Assembly (NCBI GenBank): GCA_964196565.1
Contig: CAXMUH010000160.1
Span: 1-64,000, forward strand
Reading direction: 5' to 3'
DNA: 64,000 nucleotides
DNA from: 2-12-FULL-42-15 sp964196565
GTDB lineage: Bacteria; Pseudomonadota; Gammaproteobacteria; Coxiellales; Coxiellaceae
In this document: piece by piece, positions 29,642 through 39,035 of the stretch
How positions within the stretch are numbered: position 1 is the first letter of the stretch
Layout: every line of letters begins with the position of its first letter
Notes under the pieces: generated by a model
Databases searched by the model: none
What the model saw: the letters and a program-made list of their open reading frames with translations, nothing else
Told to the model about the DNA's origin: nothing
Made by a program: the position numbers and the translations under genes

Positions 29642-29972
29642 GTCGGTTGTTCGCTAAATAATTTTCAACAAAATCAGTTTTTAGAATAATTTGAATTAAT
29701 TCTTTTTGACTTTGGCAATTTGTTTTTGCTTTGGCGTCAGTTATGTAAGCCTCGATGGTGCGTACACTTAAGCCGAGCAATAGCGCTATTTGTTTCCTTT
29801 TTTTGTTTAATATTAGTTGATAAACACACTGTGCTTCACGTTGGGTGAAGTACACGCATGGAAATCGATCGCCCAACAATACTCGGGTAAATTTTCGCGT
29901 TTGTTTTGCGATCTTGTTATTTTTTAAATTTGAAGCGCAACTTAATTGTTGCCAGTGTTTTAGTTTTCTCAT
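29550..29972 (-). CDS. Small LuxR-type helix-turn-helix regulator
   Basis: 140 residues from the ATG with AAGGAG seven bases upstream; a longer frame lacks such a site. The N-terminal ~50 residues are short and basic, without a known sensory domain. A GerE/LuxR DNA-binding fold follows (FTQREAQCVYQLILNKKRKQ, then IALLLGLSVRTIEAYITDAK). In typical members the loop reads GxxxKEIA; here KKRKQIA. The C-terminal 90 bases overlap the ABM gene tail to tail. It may be an orphan regulator; target unknown. Confidence 0.75.
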   Translation of the reverse strand: MRKLKHWQQLSCASNLKNNKIAKQTRKFTRVLLGDRFPCVYFTQREAQCVYQLILNKKRKQIALLLGLSVRTIEAYITDAKAKTNCQSQKELIQIILKTDFVENYLANNRLKRQAGSKKQSAPHPNNIPLPSSYFSHDHC

Positions 29973-30034
29973 AGCACACTCCTTTTGTGACAAGTTTTTA
30001 ACGAGTGATATTTGTCGGAGCATCCATTTACCGT

Positions 30035-30071
30035 ACCATATTGTTATCACATCGAATGGTGTTGATATGGT
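30035..30071. promoter_or_regulatory. Dyad upstream of the LuxR-type gene
   Basis: ACCATAT and ATATGGT arms 23 bases apart, with partial pairing inside. It lies 60-100 bases upstream of the regulator start and could be an operator. The rest of 29973-30199 shows no gene. Confidence 0.3.
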
Positions 30072-30199
30072 TATTAACTTATCAGGGCGGGAAATATGTA
30101 TCTGTAGTATATTCTTGCGAGGATCTGTAGGTTATATCTCACAGTATAACTTGTTCATTATAAGAGATAATTTGCCAATCCGTGCTCATATTGGTTGTT

Positions 30200-31159
30200 T
30201 TAAGTCACCGCTAGGGTGATTAAATAGCTGATATAACCGAGAAGAAGGATGCCACCAAAGATGCGGCCAATCACTTTTTTCTTTTTAAAGCAGTAAAGGG
30301 CAACCCAGAGTAAGCAGGTATAGGCCAACATAACCGGATAATCACGGTGGATAATAGCTGGTGAAATGGGACCCGGGCTAATTAAGGCGGGCATGGCGAG
30401 CACTGCCAGTGAGTTGAAAATATTGGAACCAATCACGTGACCAAAAGCCACATCGTGTTCTTTACGTAATACCGACGTAATCGTGGCAGCAAGTTCAGGC
30501 AGTGAGGTACCGATGGTAACGATGGTTAAACCGATAATAAGTTCACTGATTTTAAACCAGCGAGCAATACCCACAGCACCAGTGACAAAGATTTCAGAGC
30601 TTATTAATAATATAATTAATCCCACAAACCACCAAATTATAGCAGGCTTTTTATTAAGGTGTGTCTTTACTTCTTTTTCAAACTGCTCGAAAACGCTATC
30701 ATTCTTTGAAGGTTTTCTGATTAACATCCAATATAAATGCAAAGCGAGTAATAAAATTAACAACATTCCTTCAAGCCGTGATAAATGGAACCCCCAAAAA
30801 ATAAGTCCAAGCACAAGTGATATTGCGATTAATACCGGCATTTCGCGTTTTATTAAACGTGAATTGACCGTGATCGGTGTGATTAAAGCCGCAAGCCCGA
30901 GCACTAAGCCGATATTGGCAATATTGGAACCGACCACATTACCGATAGCAATTTCACTGCTGCCATGAAGGGATGCAAAAATTGAAACGATGAGTTCAGG
31001 AAAAGAAGTACCAAAACCAACTAGGACGACACCAATGACCAGCGTCGACAATTTTAAATGCTTAGCGAGAGAGACGGAGGCGTAAATAAAGCGATCGGCA
31101 CTGAACGCGAGGAGTGCGGCGCCGATGATGATTTCTAAAATGTAGATCGTGACTTGCAA
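30200..31159 (-). CDS. yrbG: Calcium/sodium antiporter (YrbG-like, CaCA family)
   Basis: 319 residues, about ten membrane helices in two homologous halves. Each half carries an alpha repeat: GFGTSFPELIVSI ... GNVVGSNIANIGLVLG and TIGTSLPELAATI ... GHVIGSNIFNSLAVL, which bind and move cations in Na/Ca exchangers. A basic cytosolic loop (KPSKNDSVFEQFEKEVKTH) separates them. Inner membrane. Stands alone between two repeats; no kdsD/lpt genes follow as they do in E. coli. Confidence 0.92.
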   Translation of the reverse strand: MQVTIYILEIIIGAALLAFSADRFIYASVSLAKHLKLSTLVIGVVLVGFGTSFPELIVSIFASLHGSSEIAIGNVVGSNIANIGLVLGLAALITPITVNSRLIKREMPVLIAISLVLGLIFWGFHLSRLEGMLLILLLALHLYWMLIRKPSKNDSVFEQFEKEVKTHLNKKPAIIWWFVGLIILLISSEIFVTGAVGIARWFKISELIIGLTIVTIGTSLPELAATITSVLRKEHDVAFGHVIGSNIFNSLAVLAMPALISPGPISPAIIHRDYPVMLAYTCLLWVALYCFKKKKVIGRIFGGILLLGYISYLITLAVT

Positions 31160-31180
31160 TTAAATTCCTTTTATATGCTT

Positions 31181-31251
31181 CCCGGCCGCGCAATCTTTGA
31201 TTGCTTGTCCGGGCTACATCAAAGCCAATTCCGGCACCCGACGCCTTAACG
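31181..31251. repeat. Composite repeat sharing 33 bases with nadC
   Basis: CCCGGCC ... GGGCTAC palindrome followed by the 33-base block that forms the nadC 3' end on the other strand. It sits between yrbG and clpB. Confidence 0.85.
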
Positions 31252-31285
31252 GCCAGGCCATATTATTTTTTACATCAAAATCAAT

Positions 31286-33859
31286 TTACGAAAACGCCAA
31301 CTTATCACCATCGCGTTTTACTTTAATGGTGCTGCCCGCTTTAAATTTACCACTCAATAAATCTTCGGCCAATGGATTTTCTAAATATTGTTGCAAAGCG
31401 CGCTTCAATGGTCGTGCACCATAAACAGGATCATAGCCCATCTTGCTGATAAATTCTAAGGCGCCATTTTCCAGTGATAATTTATAATCTTTTTCTTTAA
31501 GGCGTTTTGCGATAAGTTCAATCTGTATTTTAGCGATATTTTGAATTTGATCTTCGCCCAATGAATGAAAAACCACAGATTCATCAATACGATTAATAAA
31601 CTCAGGTCGAAAATGATTGGCAACCACTTCCATTACCGCTTTTTTCATGTCTTCATAACTTTCGCCTTTAAACTCCTGGATTAAGCTAGAACCTAAATTA
31701 GAAGTCATGATAATAACCGTGTTGCGAAAATCCACGGTACGGCCTTGGCCATCGGTTAAGCGTCCGTCGTCTAATACTTGCAATAAAATATTAAAAACAT
31801 CGGCATGCGCTTTTTCAACCTCATCTAATAAAATAACCGAATAAGGGCGGCGGCGAACGGCTTCGGTTAAATAGCCGCCTTCTTCGTAGCCTACATATCC
31901 AGGTGGCGCCCCAATCAGGCGAGCCACCGAATGTTTTTCCATAAACTCAGACATATCAATCCGAATCATCGCCTCCGCAGTATCAAACATAAATTGGGCT
32001 AAGCTTTTGCAAAGTTCTGTTTTACCAACGCCGGTTGGGCCTAAAAATAAAAAAGATCCAATTGGGCGGTTAGGGTCTGATAAGCCCGCGCGTGAACGAC
32101 GAATGGCATTGGCCACGGCTTTGACCGCTTCATCTTGGCCAATGACGCGTTTGTGCAAATCGTCTTCCATATGCAATAATTTTTCACGTTCGCCTTCGAG
32201 CATTTTTGCAACCGGAATACGAGTCCAGCGCGAAACAACTTCAGCGACTTCTTCATCGGTGACTCGATTGCGCAATAATTTATTATCTTTTTGTTTGTGT
32301 TCAGATTCGCTAGCTGCTTTTAGATTTTTCTCAAGTTCTGGTATTTTGCCATATTGTAACTCTGACATACGTGCAAGATCTCCGGCGCGACCCGCAGCTT
32401 CAAGATCCAGTTTTGCCTGCTCTAATTGTTCTTTGACAAGTTGCGCGCCTTGAAGATTCATTTTTTCGGCTTTCCAGATTTCTTCTAAATCTGAATATTC
32501 TTTTTCAAGCGTTTTAATATGACTCTCCAGGTCGGCGAAGCGTTTTTTAGAAGCGTCGTCTTTTTCTTTTTTTAATGCTTCGCGCTCGATTTTATATTGA
32601 ATCAGTTTTCGTTCCATGCGATCGAGTTCAACTGGCTTTGAATCCATTTCCATGCGAATTTGGCTGGCAGCTTCATCGATTAAATCAATGGCTTTATCCG
32701 GTAAATTGCGATCGGTAATATAACGTTGCGACAAAGTAGCCGCTGCAACAATCGCAGGATCGGTAATTTCAACCCCATGATGCACTTCATAGCGTTCTTT
32801 TAAACCGCGTAAAATCGCGATGGTGTCATCCACGCTGGGTTCATCCACCAATACTTTTTGAAAGCGACGCTCGAGGGCTGCGTCTTTTTCAATATATTGA
32901 CGATATTCATTTAACGTGGTGGCGCCAACACAATGCAGCTCGCCACGTGCCAGCGCTGGTTTTAACATATTGCCAGCATCCATTGAGCCTTCGGCTTTGC
33001 CGGCACCCACCATGGTGTGAATTTCATCGATAAATAAAATAATTTGGCCTTCCTGTTTGGACAAATCTTTTAATACCGCTTTTAAACGTTCTTCAAATTC
33101 ACCGCGAAATTTAGCGCCAGCAATTAAGGCGCCCATATCCAGTGACAATACACGTTTGTTTTTCAGTCCTTCTGGCACTTCGCCATTAATAATGCGTTGC
33201 GCTAAACCTTCAACAATGGCGGTTTTACCAACGCCCGGTTCACCAATCAAAACGGGATTGTTTTTGGTTCGGCGTTGTAATACCTGAATGCTGCGACGAA
33301 TTTCTTCATCACGGCCAATCACTGGATCGAGCTTGCCAAGTTCAGCGCGTTCGGTTAAGTCGATGGTATATTTTTCCAATGCTTGACGTTGATCTTCCGC
33401 CCCTGGATCTTGGACATTTTCTCCACCACGCATTTTTTCAATGCTTTGGTCGATAACTTTTTTATTGGCGCCTGCTTTTGTTAACGCTTCTCTGAGGCGA
33501 CCTTTTGCTTCAAAGCCCGCGGGCACAAATAATTCTGAGGCGATATATTGATCTTTATTTTTTTGGGCATATTTGTCCATCAATGTTAATACAGCACTTA
33601 ACTCGCGTGAGATGTGCACTTCGCCTGGGGCGCCTTGGACTTGGGGTAGTGCATCCAATGCCTTTTCTAATTCGTCGATCAGTACCGGCATATTAATGCC
33701 TGTTTGTTGTAATAGCGGCGCGATACTACCGTTAGTTTGCTCGAGTAGGGCCTTCATTACATGAGTAGGCTCAATATACTGGTGATCACGGCCAACGGCC
33801 ATGGATTGAGCGTCGGCAAGTGCGCTTTGAAAAAGAGTGGTAAATTTATCCATTCGCAT
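31286..33859 (-). CDS. clpB: ATP-dependent disaggregase ClpB
   Basis: Hexameric AAA+ chaperone that rescues aggregated proteins with DnaK. 857 residues, standard. N-domain ([19 protein letters not shown]), NBD1 with Walker A GEPGVGKT (about 207) and Walker [15 protein letters not shown], a coiled-coil middle domain (about 400-520), and NBD2 with [10 protein letters not shown] and [11 protein letters not shown]. Ribosome site GGAGAG. An RpoH-type promoter lies about 40-70 bases upstream, so it should be induced by heat together with groESL. Confidence 0.98.
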   Translation of the reverse strand: MRMDKFTTLFQSALADAQSMAVGRDHQYIEPTHVMKALLEQTNGSIAPLLQQTGINMPVLIDELEKALDALPQVQGAPGEVHISRELSAVLTLMDKYAQKNKDQYIASELFVPAGFEAKGRLREALTKAGANKKVIDQSIEKMRGGENVQDPGAEDQRQALEKYTIDLTERAELGKLDPVIGRDEEIRRSIQVLQRRTKNNPVLIGEPGVGKTAIVEGLAQRIINGEVPEGLKNKRVLSLDMGALIAGAKFRGEFEERLKAVLKDLSKQEGQIILFIDEIHTMVGAGKAEGSMDAGNMLKPALARGELHCVGATTLNEYRQYIEKDAALERRFQKVLVDEPSVDDTIAILRGLKERYEVHHGVEITDPAIVAAATLSQRYITDRNLPDKAIDLIDEAASQIRMEMDSKPVELDRMERKLIQYKIEREALKKEKDDASKKRFADLESHIKTLEKEYSDLEEIWKAEKMNLQGAQLVKEQLEQAKLDLEAAGRAGDLARMSELQYGKIPELEKNLKAASESEHKQKDNKLLRNRVTDEEVAEVVSRWTRIPVAKMLEGEREKLLHMEDDLHKRVIGQDEAVKAVANAIRRSRAGLSDPNRPIGSFLFLGPTGVGKTELCKSLAQFMFDTAEAMIRIDMSEFMEKHSVARLIGAPPGYVGYEEGGYLTEAVRRRPYSVILLDEVEKAHADVFNILLQVLDDGRLTDGQGRTVDFRNTVIIMTSNLGSSLIQEFKGESYEDMKKAVMEVVANHFRPEFINRIDESVVFHSLGEDQIQNIAKIQIELIAKRLKEKDYKLSLENGALEFISKMGYDPVYGARPLKRALQQYLENPLAEDLLSGKFKAGSTIKVKRDGDKLAFS

Positions 33860-33900
33860 CGTGCTCTCCGGTCATGATTATTAATTGGTCACGCTTTATT

Positions 33901-33929
33901 ATATCGGGTCACCCGCATTCGTTTTCAAG
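33901..33929 (-). promoter_or_regulatory. Heat-shock (RpoH) type promoter of clpB
   Basis: Minus strand: CTTGAAA, 14 bases, CCCGATAT, one mismatch from the RpoH -10 consensus as I know it. Confidence 0.75.
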
Positions 33930-34126
33930 GCTAACTGCCCCAATTTTAGCAGAAAACAGCATTACAAGTCGCAAACATTTTGCACATTATCGGCACTATA
34001 TACCTGGTTTTCTGAAGGTTTTATTGGAGCTAATTTAGCAACAGTCCGTTTCTTTTAGCCTGCTTATTCTATTGATTCAAACCGCTATGATAGAGCTATT
34101 GAAAATAGAAATAAGTGGGGCACTAA

Positions 34127-35146
34127 ATGACAGTTTTTAATTCCTACCTTGCATTTGAAAATGATCGTTTTGAGATTGATGCGCTTTATCAGGCGATTTT
34201 AGCAGGCGAGTTTGGAGGAATCACCGGGATGCCAAAGCAGCCAATGCTGCGAGCAATTTACCGTCCTTTGCATGCGATGACTGATCCTTACACAAATGAT
34301 GACAATAGAAAAGCAAAGGTGAATGAGTTTTTAAGCGAGGTGGGAGCCAAAATTGATGCCATGATATTACTTTTACAAAATGGGCATATCCCGGCTCATG
34401 TTGAAGGACCTCTTGGTGACGGCGTTAGATATGTTCATCATGAAATAATTGATATTAAGGGTTTTAAGCATAGTTTGGCCGACGAAGAAGCCAGCGCGGC
34501 AATCATCGTTAATTTAGTTAAACAGAAAGACCATGTTGTCGAATTAAGAAAAAAACCAGCTGAAATTGTAAAGTGGGCTGAAAGTATTGCTAACCCGCCA
34601 GCAGTGAAGGTTGAAGCTAAAAAAGAAGAGATAGCTAAACCAAAAGTTGTTAAAGCTAAAGATAAGCCTAAGTTTATAACTTTGTGGGTGTATCCAAACG
34701 AGGATAATTCCAAACAATTTAGAGCAACCGCTACAAGAATGATTGAGTGTTATAAAAAAAATATTTGGTGTGGAAATATCTATGGCCGACAGCGTGCCGA
34801 TCAGTTGCAAGCTCAAGTTGATGGTGCGCTAACTGTAGATGAATTAAAGGATATCATTGAAAAATTTATCATAACCGGTAAAACTGAAATTGATCGACAT
34901 TGCTATAGTTTTTTTAGAAGCCCGTCTCGTTCGAGCGGCACAGGCGAGTCTTCATTGCGTGGTATGATGATAAAAAAGTTTATACAACGTGATGTCTATC
35001 CAAAGCACGATAAACAATGGCTGGATGCGGTATTTATTCGACAGATGGTTGCGAATGGTTTTAAGTATTGTAGCATCAAAACCCCCATTACTACGCCAGT
35101 TGCAACAGTAGAAGAGGCTAATTACGCTAACGCTCCGGCGCCCTAA
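34127..35146 (+). CDS. Unknown protein, possibly with a DUF5617-like C-terminal domain
   Basis: 339 residues, no signal peptide. An N-terminal globular part (to about 150) is followed by a Lys/Ala/Glu linker (PPAVKVEAKKEEIAKPKVV), then a domain with ATRMIECYKKNIWCGNIYGR, VDGALTVDELKDIIEKF and SSLRGMMIKKFIQRDV. That order recalls the DUF5617 domain of Legionella proteins of effector type, but I cannot verify it. GTGGGG precedes the ATG. Its stop codon is the first base triplet of a 34-base copy of the degV 3' end. Possible secreted effector; function unknown. Confidence 0.6.
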   Translation: MTVFNSYLAFENDRFEIDALYQAILAGEFGGITGMPKQPMLRAIYRPLHAMTDPYTNDDNRKAKVNEFLSEVGAKIDAMILLLQNGHIPAHVEGPLGDGVRYVHHEIIDIKGFKHSLADEEASAAIIVNLVKQKDHVVELRKKPAEIVKWAESIANPPAVKVEAKKEEIAKPKVVKAKDKPKFITLWVYPNEDNSKQFRATATRMIECYKKNIWCGNIYGRQRADQLQAQVDGALTVDELKDIIEKFIITGKTEIDRHCYSFFRSPSRSSGTGESSLRGMMIKKFIQRDVYPKHDKQWLDAVFIRQMVANGFKYCSIKTPITTPVATVEEANYANAPAP

Positions 35147-35177
35147 AAAATCTCTTGCAGGGCCGCAGCAACAGTTT
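35144..35177. repeat. Copy 1 of the degV 3'-end repeat
   Basis: 20 identical bases (TAAAAAATCTCTTGCAGGGC) plus 14 with three mismatches compared with 35877-35910, same orientation. On the minus strand the segment reads SGGKTVAAALQEIF then stop, matching the DegV C-terminus. Confidence 0.85.
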
Positions 35178-35316
35178 TTCCCCCTGACATATTCCTATTG
35201 CTTATCCAATGCATTCCAAAATTGAATTTCACCAATTGATCATTTTGTGGTTACATACTCAAATAAATATTTAAAAAAATATAAACAATACATTTAACTA
35301 AAATGGTGGTAACAAT

Positions 35317-35685
35317 ATGAAACTAATAGCAAAATCAACAGTTGGATTAATCCTTGCTTTGGGGGTAAGTTCAACATTATATGCAGCTGGTTCCGCTTCA
35401 AAAGCAGATGCTATAGATGCTGTAAAGGCAGCAGAAAGTACCTTAAATACGGTGATGGACAGCGCATGTAAATATACTGATACAGTCGCTGCATGTATGA
35501 AGAATAAAAATGTTGCTCCGATTATAAAAGCTTTGGCGTTTAAAGGTGTTAAAGTCAGCTTGTTTTCTGATGTTGATGTAATTCATGTGGTAAGTAACGA
35601 TTATCCTAGCATTTGGGGATCTGCCGATAAAGATGATGGGCCGGGTGCGCATATCTTTGATTTAAAGTGGGTTAACAATTTCTAG
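35317..35685 (+). CDS. Small exported protein of unknown function
   Basis: 122 residues with a clear signal peptide (MKLIAKSTVGLILALGVSSTLYAA), predicted cleavage at AxA near 23. The mature part has two cysteines (SACKYTD and AACMKNK) 14 residues apart that could form a disulfide, and ends DLKWVNNF. No relative recognised. GGTGG lies before the ATG and a strong terminator follows. It is flanked by direct copies of the degV 3' end. Confidence 0.7.
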   Translation: MKLIAKSTVGLILALGVSSTLYAAGSASKADAIDAVKAAESTLNTVMDSACKYTDTVAACMKNKNVAPIIKALAFKGVKVSLFSDVDVIHVVSNDYPSIWGSADKDDGPGAHIFDLKWVNNF

Positions 35686-35700
35686 AATAGGTGTGACAGG

Positions 35701-35728
35701 TCCTACTCCTATTCTAATAGGAGTAGGA
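35701..35728 (+). terminator. Terminator of the small exported protein gene
   Basis: A 13-bp perfect stem (TCCTACTCCTATT and complement). A T-run (ATATTTTTTG) follows ten bases later. A second hairpin (GTAAGCGGT / ACCGCTTAC) is at 35749-35774. Confidence 0.7.
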
Positions 35729-35875
35729 TTGAGAATATTTTTTGAAAAGTAAGCGGTTTTTAAAGACCGCTTACAAATTAACAGAACCTTGGGCCACTTA
35801 CTTAATAGGTTCAAACAATCAATTGGGGGCGTACAAGCCCTTTCCCTTACGCGGCGTCACAACATTTTCTTTGTT

Positions 35876-37678
35876 TTAAAAAATCTCTTGCAGGGCGGCT
35901 GCAAAAGTTTGCGGTCCGCCGTGTGCTCCTAAAGTAGGTCCAGTACGAGAGATGGTAATCGACTCGATATTAGGGACTAACTTTTCTAACTCTTGCTTTA
36001 GCTCAATGGCTTTATTTTCACAATCACAATGTGAGACTAAGATACGGTAAGCTTTTTTAGGATCTATTTGCTTTAGCATATACTTTGCAAATTTTTGACT
36101 TAAGTTGCGTTTGCCAAATATTAGTTTAGACAGGCTTAATTTCCCTTCATCATTAAAATGCATTACCGGTATTAGGTGCAAGCGTTCTAAAAATCGCTTT
36201 TTCTTTCTCGACAAGCGCCCACCTTTAGCGACAAAATCAAGATCAGGTAATATCATGTAAAATTTTGTTTTTTCAATGGCTTGATAAGTGGTTTTAATAA
36301 TTTCATCTTTGTTTAGGCCGGCCTTTGCAGCTTCTGCGGCTTTTTGTACAATTAACCCTTGGCCAACGGATGCAGTTAATGCATCGATAATTTTAATCTC
36401 TTTAAAATCGATTTTCTGGGATGCGGTTTCAGAGCTATTGATCGTACCACTGGAATTTCGCGGCAAGTGAATTGCAATGATCGCTTGATAATGGCTGCTG
36501 AGATATTGGTATTGACGATAAAAATCCCCAAAGCTGGGTTGCGAAGTACTGGGATGTTTGCCACCTTTTTTAACCATTTGATAAAATTCTTCTGGGCTAA
36601 TCGTCACCTTGTCAATATAACTTTGGTCACCAAAATGTAATTGTAATGGCACCACATGAATATCGAGTTTGGAAATTAATTCCTCGGGTAAATCAGCACC
36701 GGAATCGGTGAGTATCGCCACTTCATTACGTTTATGATTAATCGCGCGTTGCTGTTGAATCATATCATCCGCTTTTTCACCAGTGATCGTACCTTGCTCG
36801 CGACAAAGATCAAAAATAGCAGAAGGGTCGTTGGTGTGAATATGAATTTTAGTTTTAAGTTTTGATCCTGCAACAACAAGACAGTCGCCGAGTAGGTCAA
36901 GTTGTTGGCGTAGAGTCTGTTGATTGATATCATTTCCAGTAACTAAACATTCGGTGCAAAAACGATGCGCGTCATCGACGACAAGGGAAATTTCTTCGCT
37001 AATCTGTTTGGTATCAATCGGTGTTACTTCGGCTGTTAAATCTTCAAGTGAACCATGATGAATAAAATCATAAATGCCTTGCAGAAGATCAACAAAGCCT
37101 TGCCCACCGGCATCTACCACTTGCGCTTTTTTAAGTTCTTTCAATTGATTGGTTGTTTGTTGTAAGGATTCGATCGCGGTTTGCAAGCCATCATGCAATA
37201 AGCTGACAAAGTCAGTGCTATTTTGTTTAATGGTTTGGTCAAGTTTATTGGAAAAATCTTTTATGACAGTAAGGATAGTACCTTCTTTCGGTTGTGATAA
37301 TGCGTTGTAGGAATATGCCACGCCATTTTTCACAGATGAAACAAAATCGGCAATTGTCATTTTATTATTTTTTTTATCTACCCCATCCGCCATGCCTTGA
37401 AAAAATTGCGCTAGAATTGCACCTGAGTTGCCGCGTGCTCCACTTAATGCGGAGTCCGCAACTACGGATAATAATGTGTGAATATTGTCTTTAGGCGCGG
37501 CATACGTGCCTTCAATCACCGCATTTAATGTAAGGGCTAGATTGGTGCCAGTGTCACGGTCGGGGACAGGAAAAACATTAATATTGTTCAAATGGTCTTG
37601 GCGAGAAATAACATGGCGTATACCTGCAATAAAAGCTCGATACCAGCGCGTTCCGTCGAGATAAGTTATTTTATTCAT
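35876..37678 (-). CDS. DAK2-DegV fusion protein (fatty acid kinase-like)
   Basis: 600 residues from MNKITYLDGTRWYRAF (AAGGA upstream; a frame ten residues longer has no support). The N-terminal half is a DAK2/DhaL-type kinase domain (NVFPVPDRDTGTNLALTL, SGARGNSGAILAQFFQG, VDAGGQGFVDLLQG), as in FakA. The C-terminal ~290 residues are a DegV lipid-binding domain (VAILTDSGADLPEEL, STSQPSFGDF, RISRTGPTLGAHGGP-like end), as in FakB. In other bacteria these are separate subunits that phosphorylate fatty acids; the fusion suggests an exogenous fatty-acid use role, inferred. Confidence 0.88.
   Translation of the reverse strand: MNKITYLDGTRWYRAFIAGIRHVISRQDHLNNINVFPVPDRDTGTNLALTLNAVIEGTYAAPKDNIHTLLSVVADSALSGARGNSGAILAQFFQGMADGVDKKNNKMTIADFVSSVKNGVAYSYNALSQPKEGTILTVIKDFSNKLDQTIKQNSTDFVSLLHDGLQTAIESLQQTTNQLKELKKAQVVDAGGQGFVDLLQGIYDFIHHGSLEDLTAEVTPIDTKQISEEISLVVDDAHRFCTECLVTGNDINQQTLRQQLDLLGDCLVVAGSKLKTKIHIHTNDPSAIFDLCREQGTITGEKADDMIQQQRAINHKRNEVAILTDSGADLPEELISKLDIHVVPLQLHFGDQSYIDKVTISPEEFYQMVKKGGKHPSTSQPSFGDFYRQYQYLSSHYQAIIAIHLPRNSSGTINSSETASQKIDFKEIKIIDALTASVGQGLIVQKAAEAAKAGLNKDEIIKTTYQAIEKTKFYMILPDLDFVAKGGRLSRKKKRFLERLHLIPVMHFNDEGKLSLSKLIFGKRNLSQKFAKYMLKQIDPKKAYRILVSHCDCENKAIELKQELEKLVPNIESITISRTGPTLGAHGGPQTFAAALQEIF
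35877..35910. repeat. Copy 2 of the degV 3'-end repeat
   Basis: The genuine 3' end of the DAK2-DegV gene, matching 35144-35177 over 31 of 34 bases in direct orientation 733 bp away. Confidence 0.85.
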
Positions 37679-38115
37679 GCGTCTTACTTCCTTTTTTACG
37701 GGGCTCAAGTATACAAAATAAATTGTAATACTTCGAGCATTAGCAGTGAACTCTGCTTTAATATATTGTTAACTGACAAATTAGTGGCCATTGGTTGGTC
37801 TTTGGGTGACGTTTTATCTACAAATTAGACATTTTTTTTTCAAAAAAACATTTACTTCTCGCTTTGAATTGGTCAATATAACTCTATTCTAACGAGATGG
37901 TGTGAACATGTTTTGCTCACCCCGGGTAGATTTAATAGAAATTTTTTCAAATTCATAAAAGCATACATAAAACATCAGACGTTCTTTCATCACATAACTT
38001 GTAAAAAGACCGTTTCTAAAATATGCTGGTGCCATAAATAATGAAATCTTAAGAAAACTTTGGTGTTTAATTATTGGCAAAAGCGTATCACTTGTTGATA
38101 TAGTTTGGAGGATAA
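37679..38115. other. 437-bp AT-rich region between divergent degV-type gene and sixA
   Basis: No gene I can support. A minus-strand frame of 88 codons crosses the sixA start and lacks a ribosome site. Short A/T runs and a possible sixA promoter (TTGGCA, 19 bases, TATAGT, ending near 38108) are visible. Confidence 0.4.
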
Positions 38116-38595
38116 ATGAAAATTTACTGTGTTCGTCATGGGCATGCGGAATCAAATCCTAATGCCGAAGGACAGCGTTCTTTGACTCAGCAGGGTAGGG
38201 ATGAAGTGACCAAGGTGGCAAACTACTTGTCACACCGTGGATTTCACGTGTCTCACGTTTTGCACAGTGAGCATCAGCGAGCGATCCAAACTGCCCAGAT
38301 TTTAGCGATGAAAATTGCCGGTGAAACTGAGCCGGAAACATCACCTTTATTAGGCCCCGAATGTTCGATTTTGCCGCTGATTGAGCAACTGCAAGATTGG
38401 GATGATGATACGATGGTGGTTGGGCATATGCCGTTTATCTCTTTTTTAGTGAGCGCATTAGTGGTGGGTGATGAGAATTATAATCTGGTACGATTTATGC
38501 CGGCGACCGTTGTTTGTTTAGAGCGTTATGAAAGTCAGCGTTGGATTATCAATTGGATTGTGCGTCCAGATCTCGTGCATGATAAATTTGCCTAG
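38116..38595 (+). CDS. sixA: Phosphohistidine phosphatase SixA
   Basis: Histidine-phosphatase-superfamily enzyme that removes phosphate from phosphohistidine, known on the ArcB sensor and on nitrogen-PTS NPr in E. coli. 159 residues, the normal size; the RHGHAE catalytic motif (residues 7-12) and the second histidine in VVGHMPFISFL are present. TTGGAGGATAA is an excellent ribosome site. Followed after three bases by a YgfX-like gene. Confidence 0.92.
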   Translation: MKIYCVRHGHAESNPNAEGQRSLTQQGRDEVTKVANYLSHRGFHVSHVLHSEHQRAIQTAQILAMKIAGETEPETSPLLGPECSILPLIEQLQDWDDDTMVVGHMPFISFLVSALVVGDENYNLVRFMPATVVCLERYESQRWIINWIVRPDLVHDKFA

Positions 38596-38598
38596 CGG

Positions 38599-39021
38599 AT
38601 GCAGTTTTATCAAACCAGAATTTCTTTATTTTCTCTTGTCATAGTGATTGCCTTGCATCTTTTTGCGCTGTTTTGCGTTTGCCTGTTAGCGTTGGCATTT
38701 ATTTTAAAATTATCATTGGTAATAATCCTAATATGCAGCGCCTATTATTTTGTTGGCAACCTATTTCAACCCTTTTCTCGTCATATAAAACTGGGGTTTG
38801 GGGTTGATTATCCATTTGCAATTCAACTGCAATCCGGTGAGACAGTTTTAGTAACAGTGTTGCCTCAATCCGTTGTGACCCGTTATTTAATGGTATTATA
38901 TCTAAAACCCATTGTTAACAGGACAAAAAAACTCAAGCCACTGGTTTTGTGGTTTGATAGTCTATTGCCAGAAGAGTTGCGCGAGCTGCGGTATCAATTG
39001 CGGATGCAGAAGAGTTTGTAA
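38599..39021 (+). CDS. YgfX-like membrane protein
   Basis: 140 residues: two hydrophobic helices (about 10-55), then a soluble part ending LVLWFDSLLPEELRELRYQLR, which matches the YgfX signature (DSL-P-E-RLR). In E. coli YgfX is an inner-membrane protein proposed to act on the cytoskeleton and paired with SdhE; no sdhE is seen here. It is convergent with nadB, a common neighbour in related genomes. Probably translated with sixA. Confidence 0.75.
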   Translation: MQFYQTRISLFSLVIVIALHLFALFCVCLLALAFILKLSLVIILICSAYYFVGNLFQPFSRHIKLGFGVDYPFAIQLQSGETVLVTVLPQSVVTRYLMVLYLKPIVNRTKKLKPLVLWFDSLLPEELRELRYQLRMQKSL

Positions 39022-39035
39022 GTAAACCTAAGAAA

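Noticed and set aside
29845..30219. 124-codon plus-strand frame opposite the LuxR-type gene
   Set aside because: Overlaps the regulator start and the exchanger end; no ribosome site.
37889..38155. 88-codon minus-strand frame before sixA
   Set aside because: Covers the sixA start and ribosome site; no Shine-Dalgarno of its own; no family seen.
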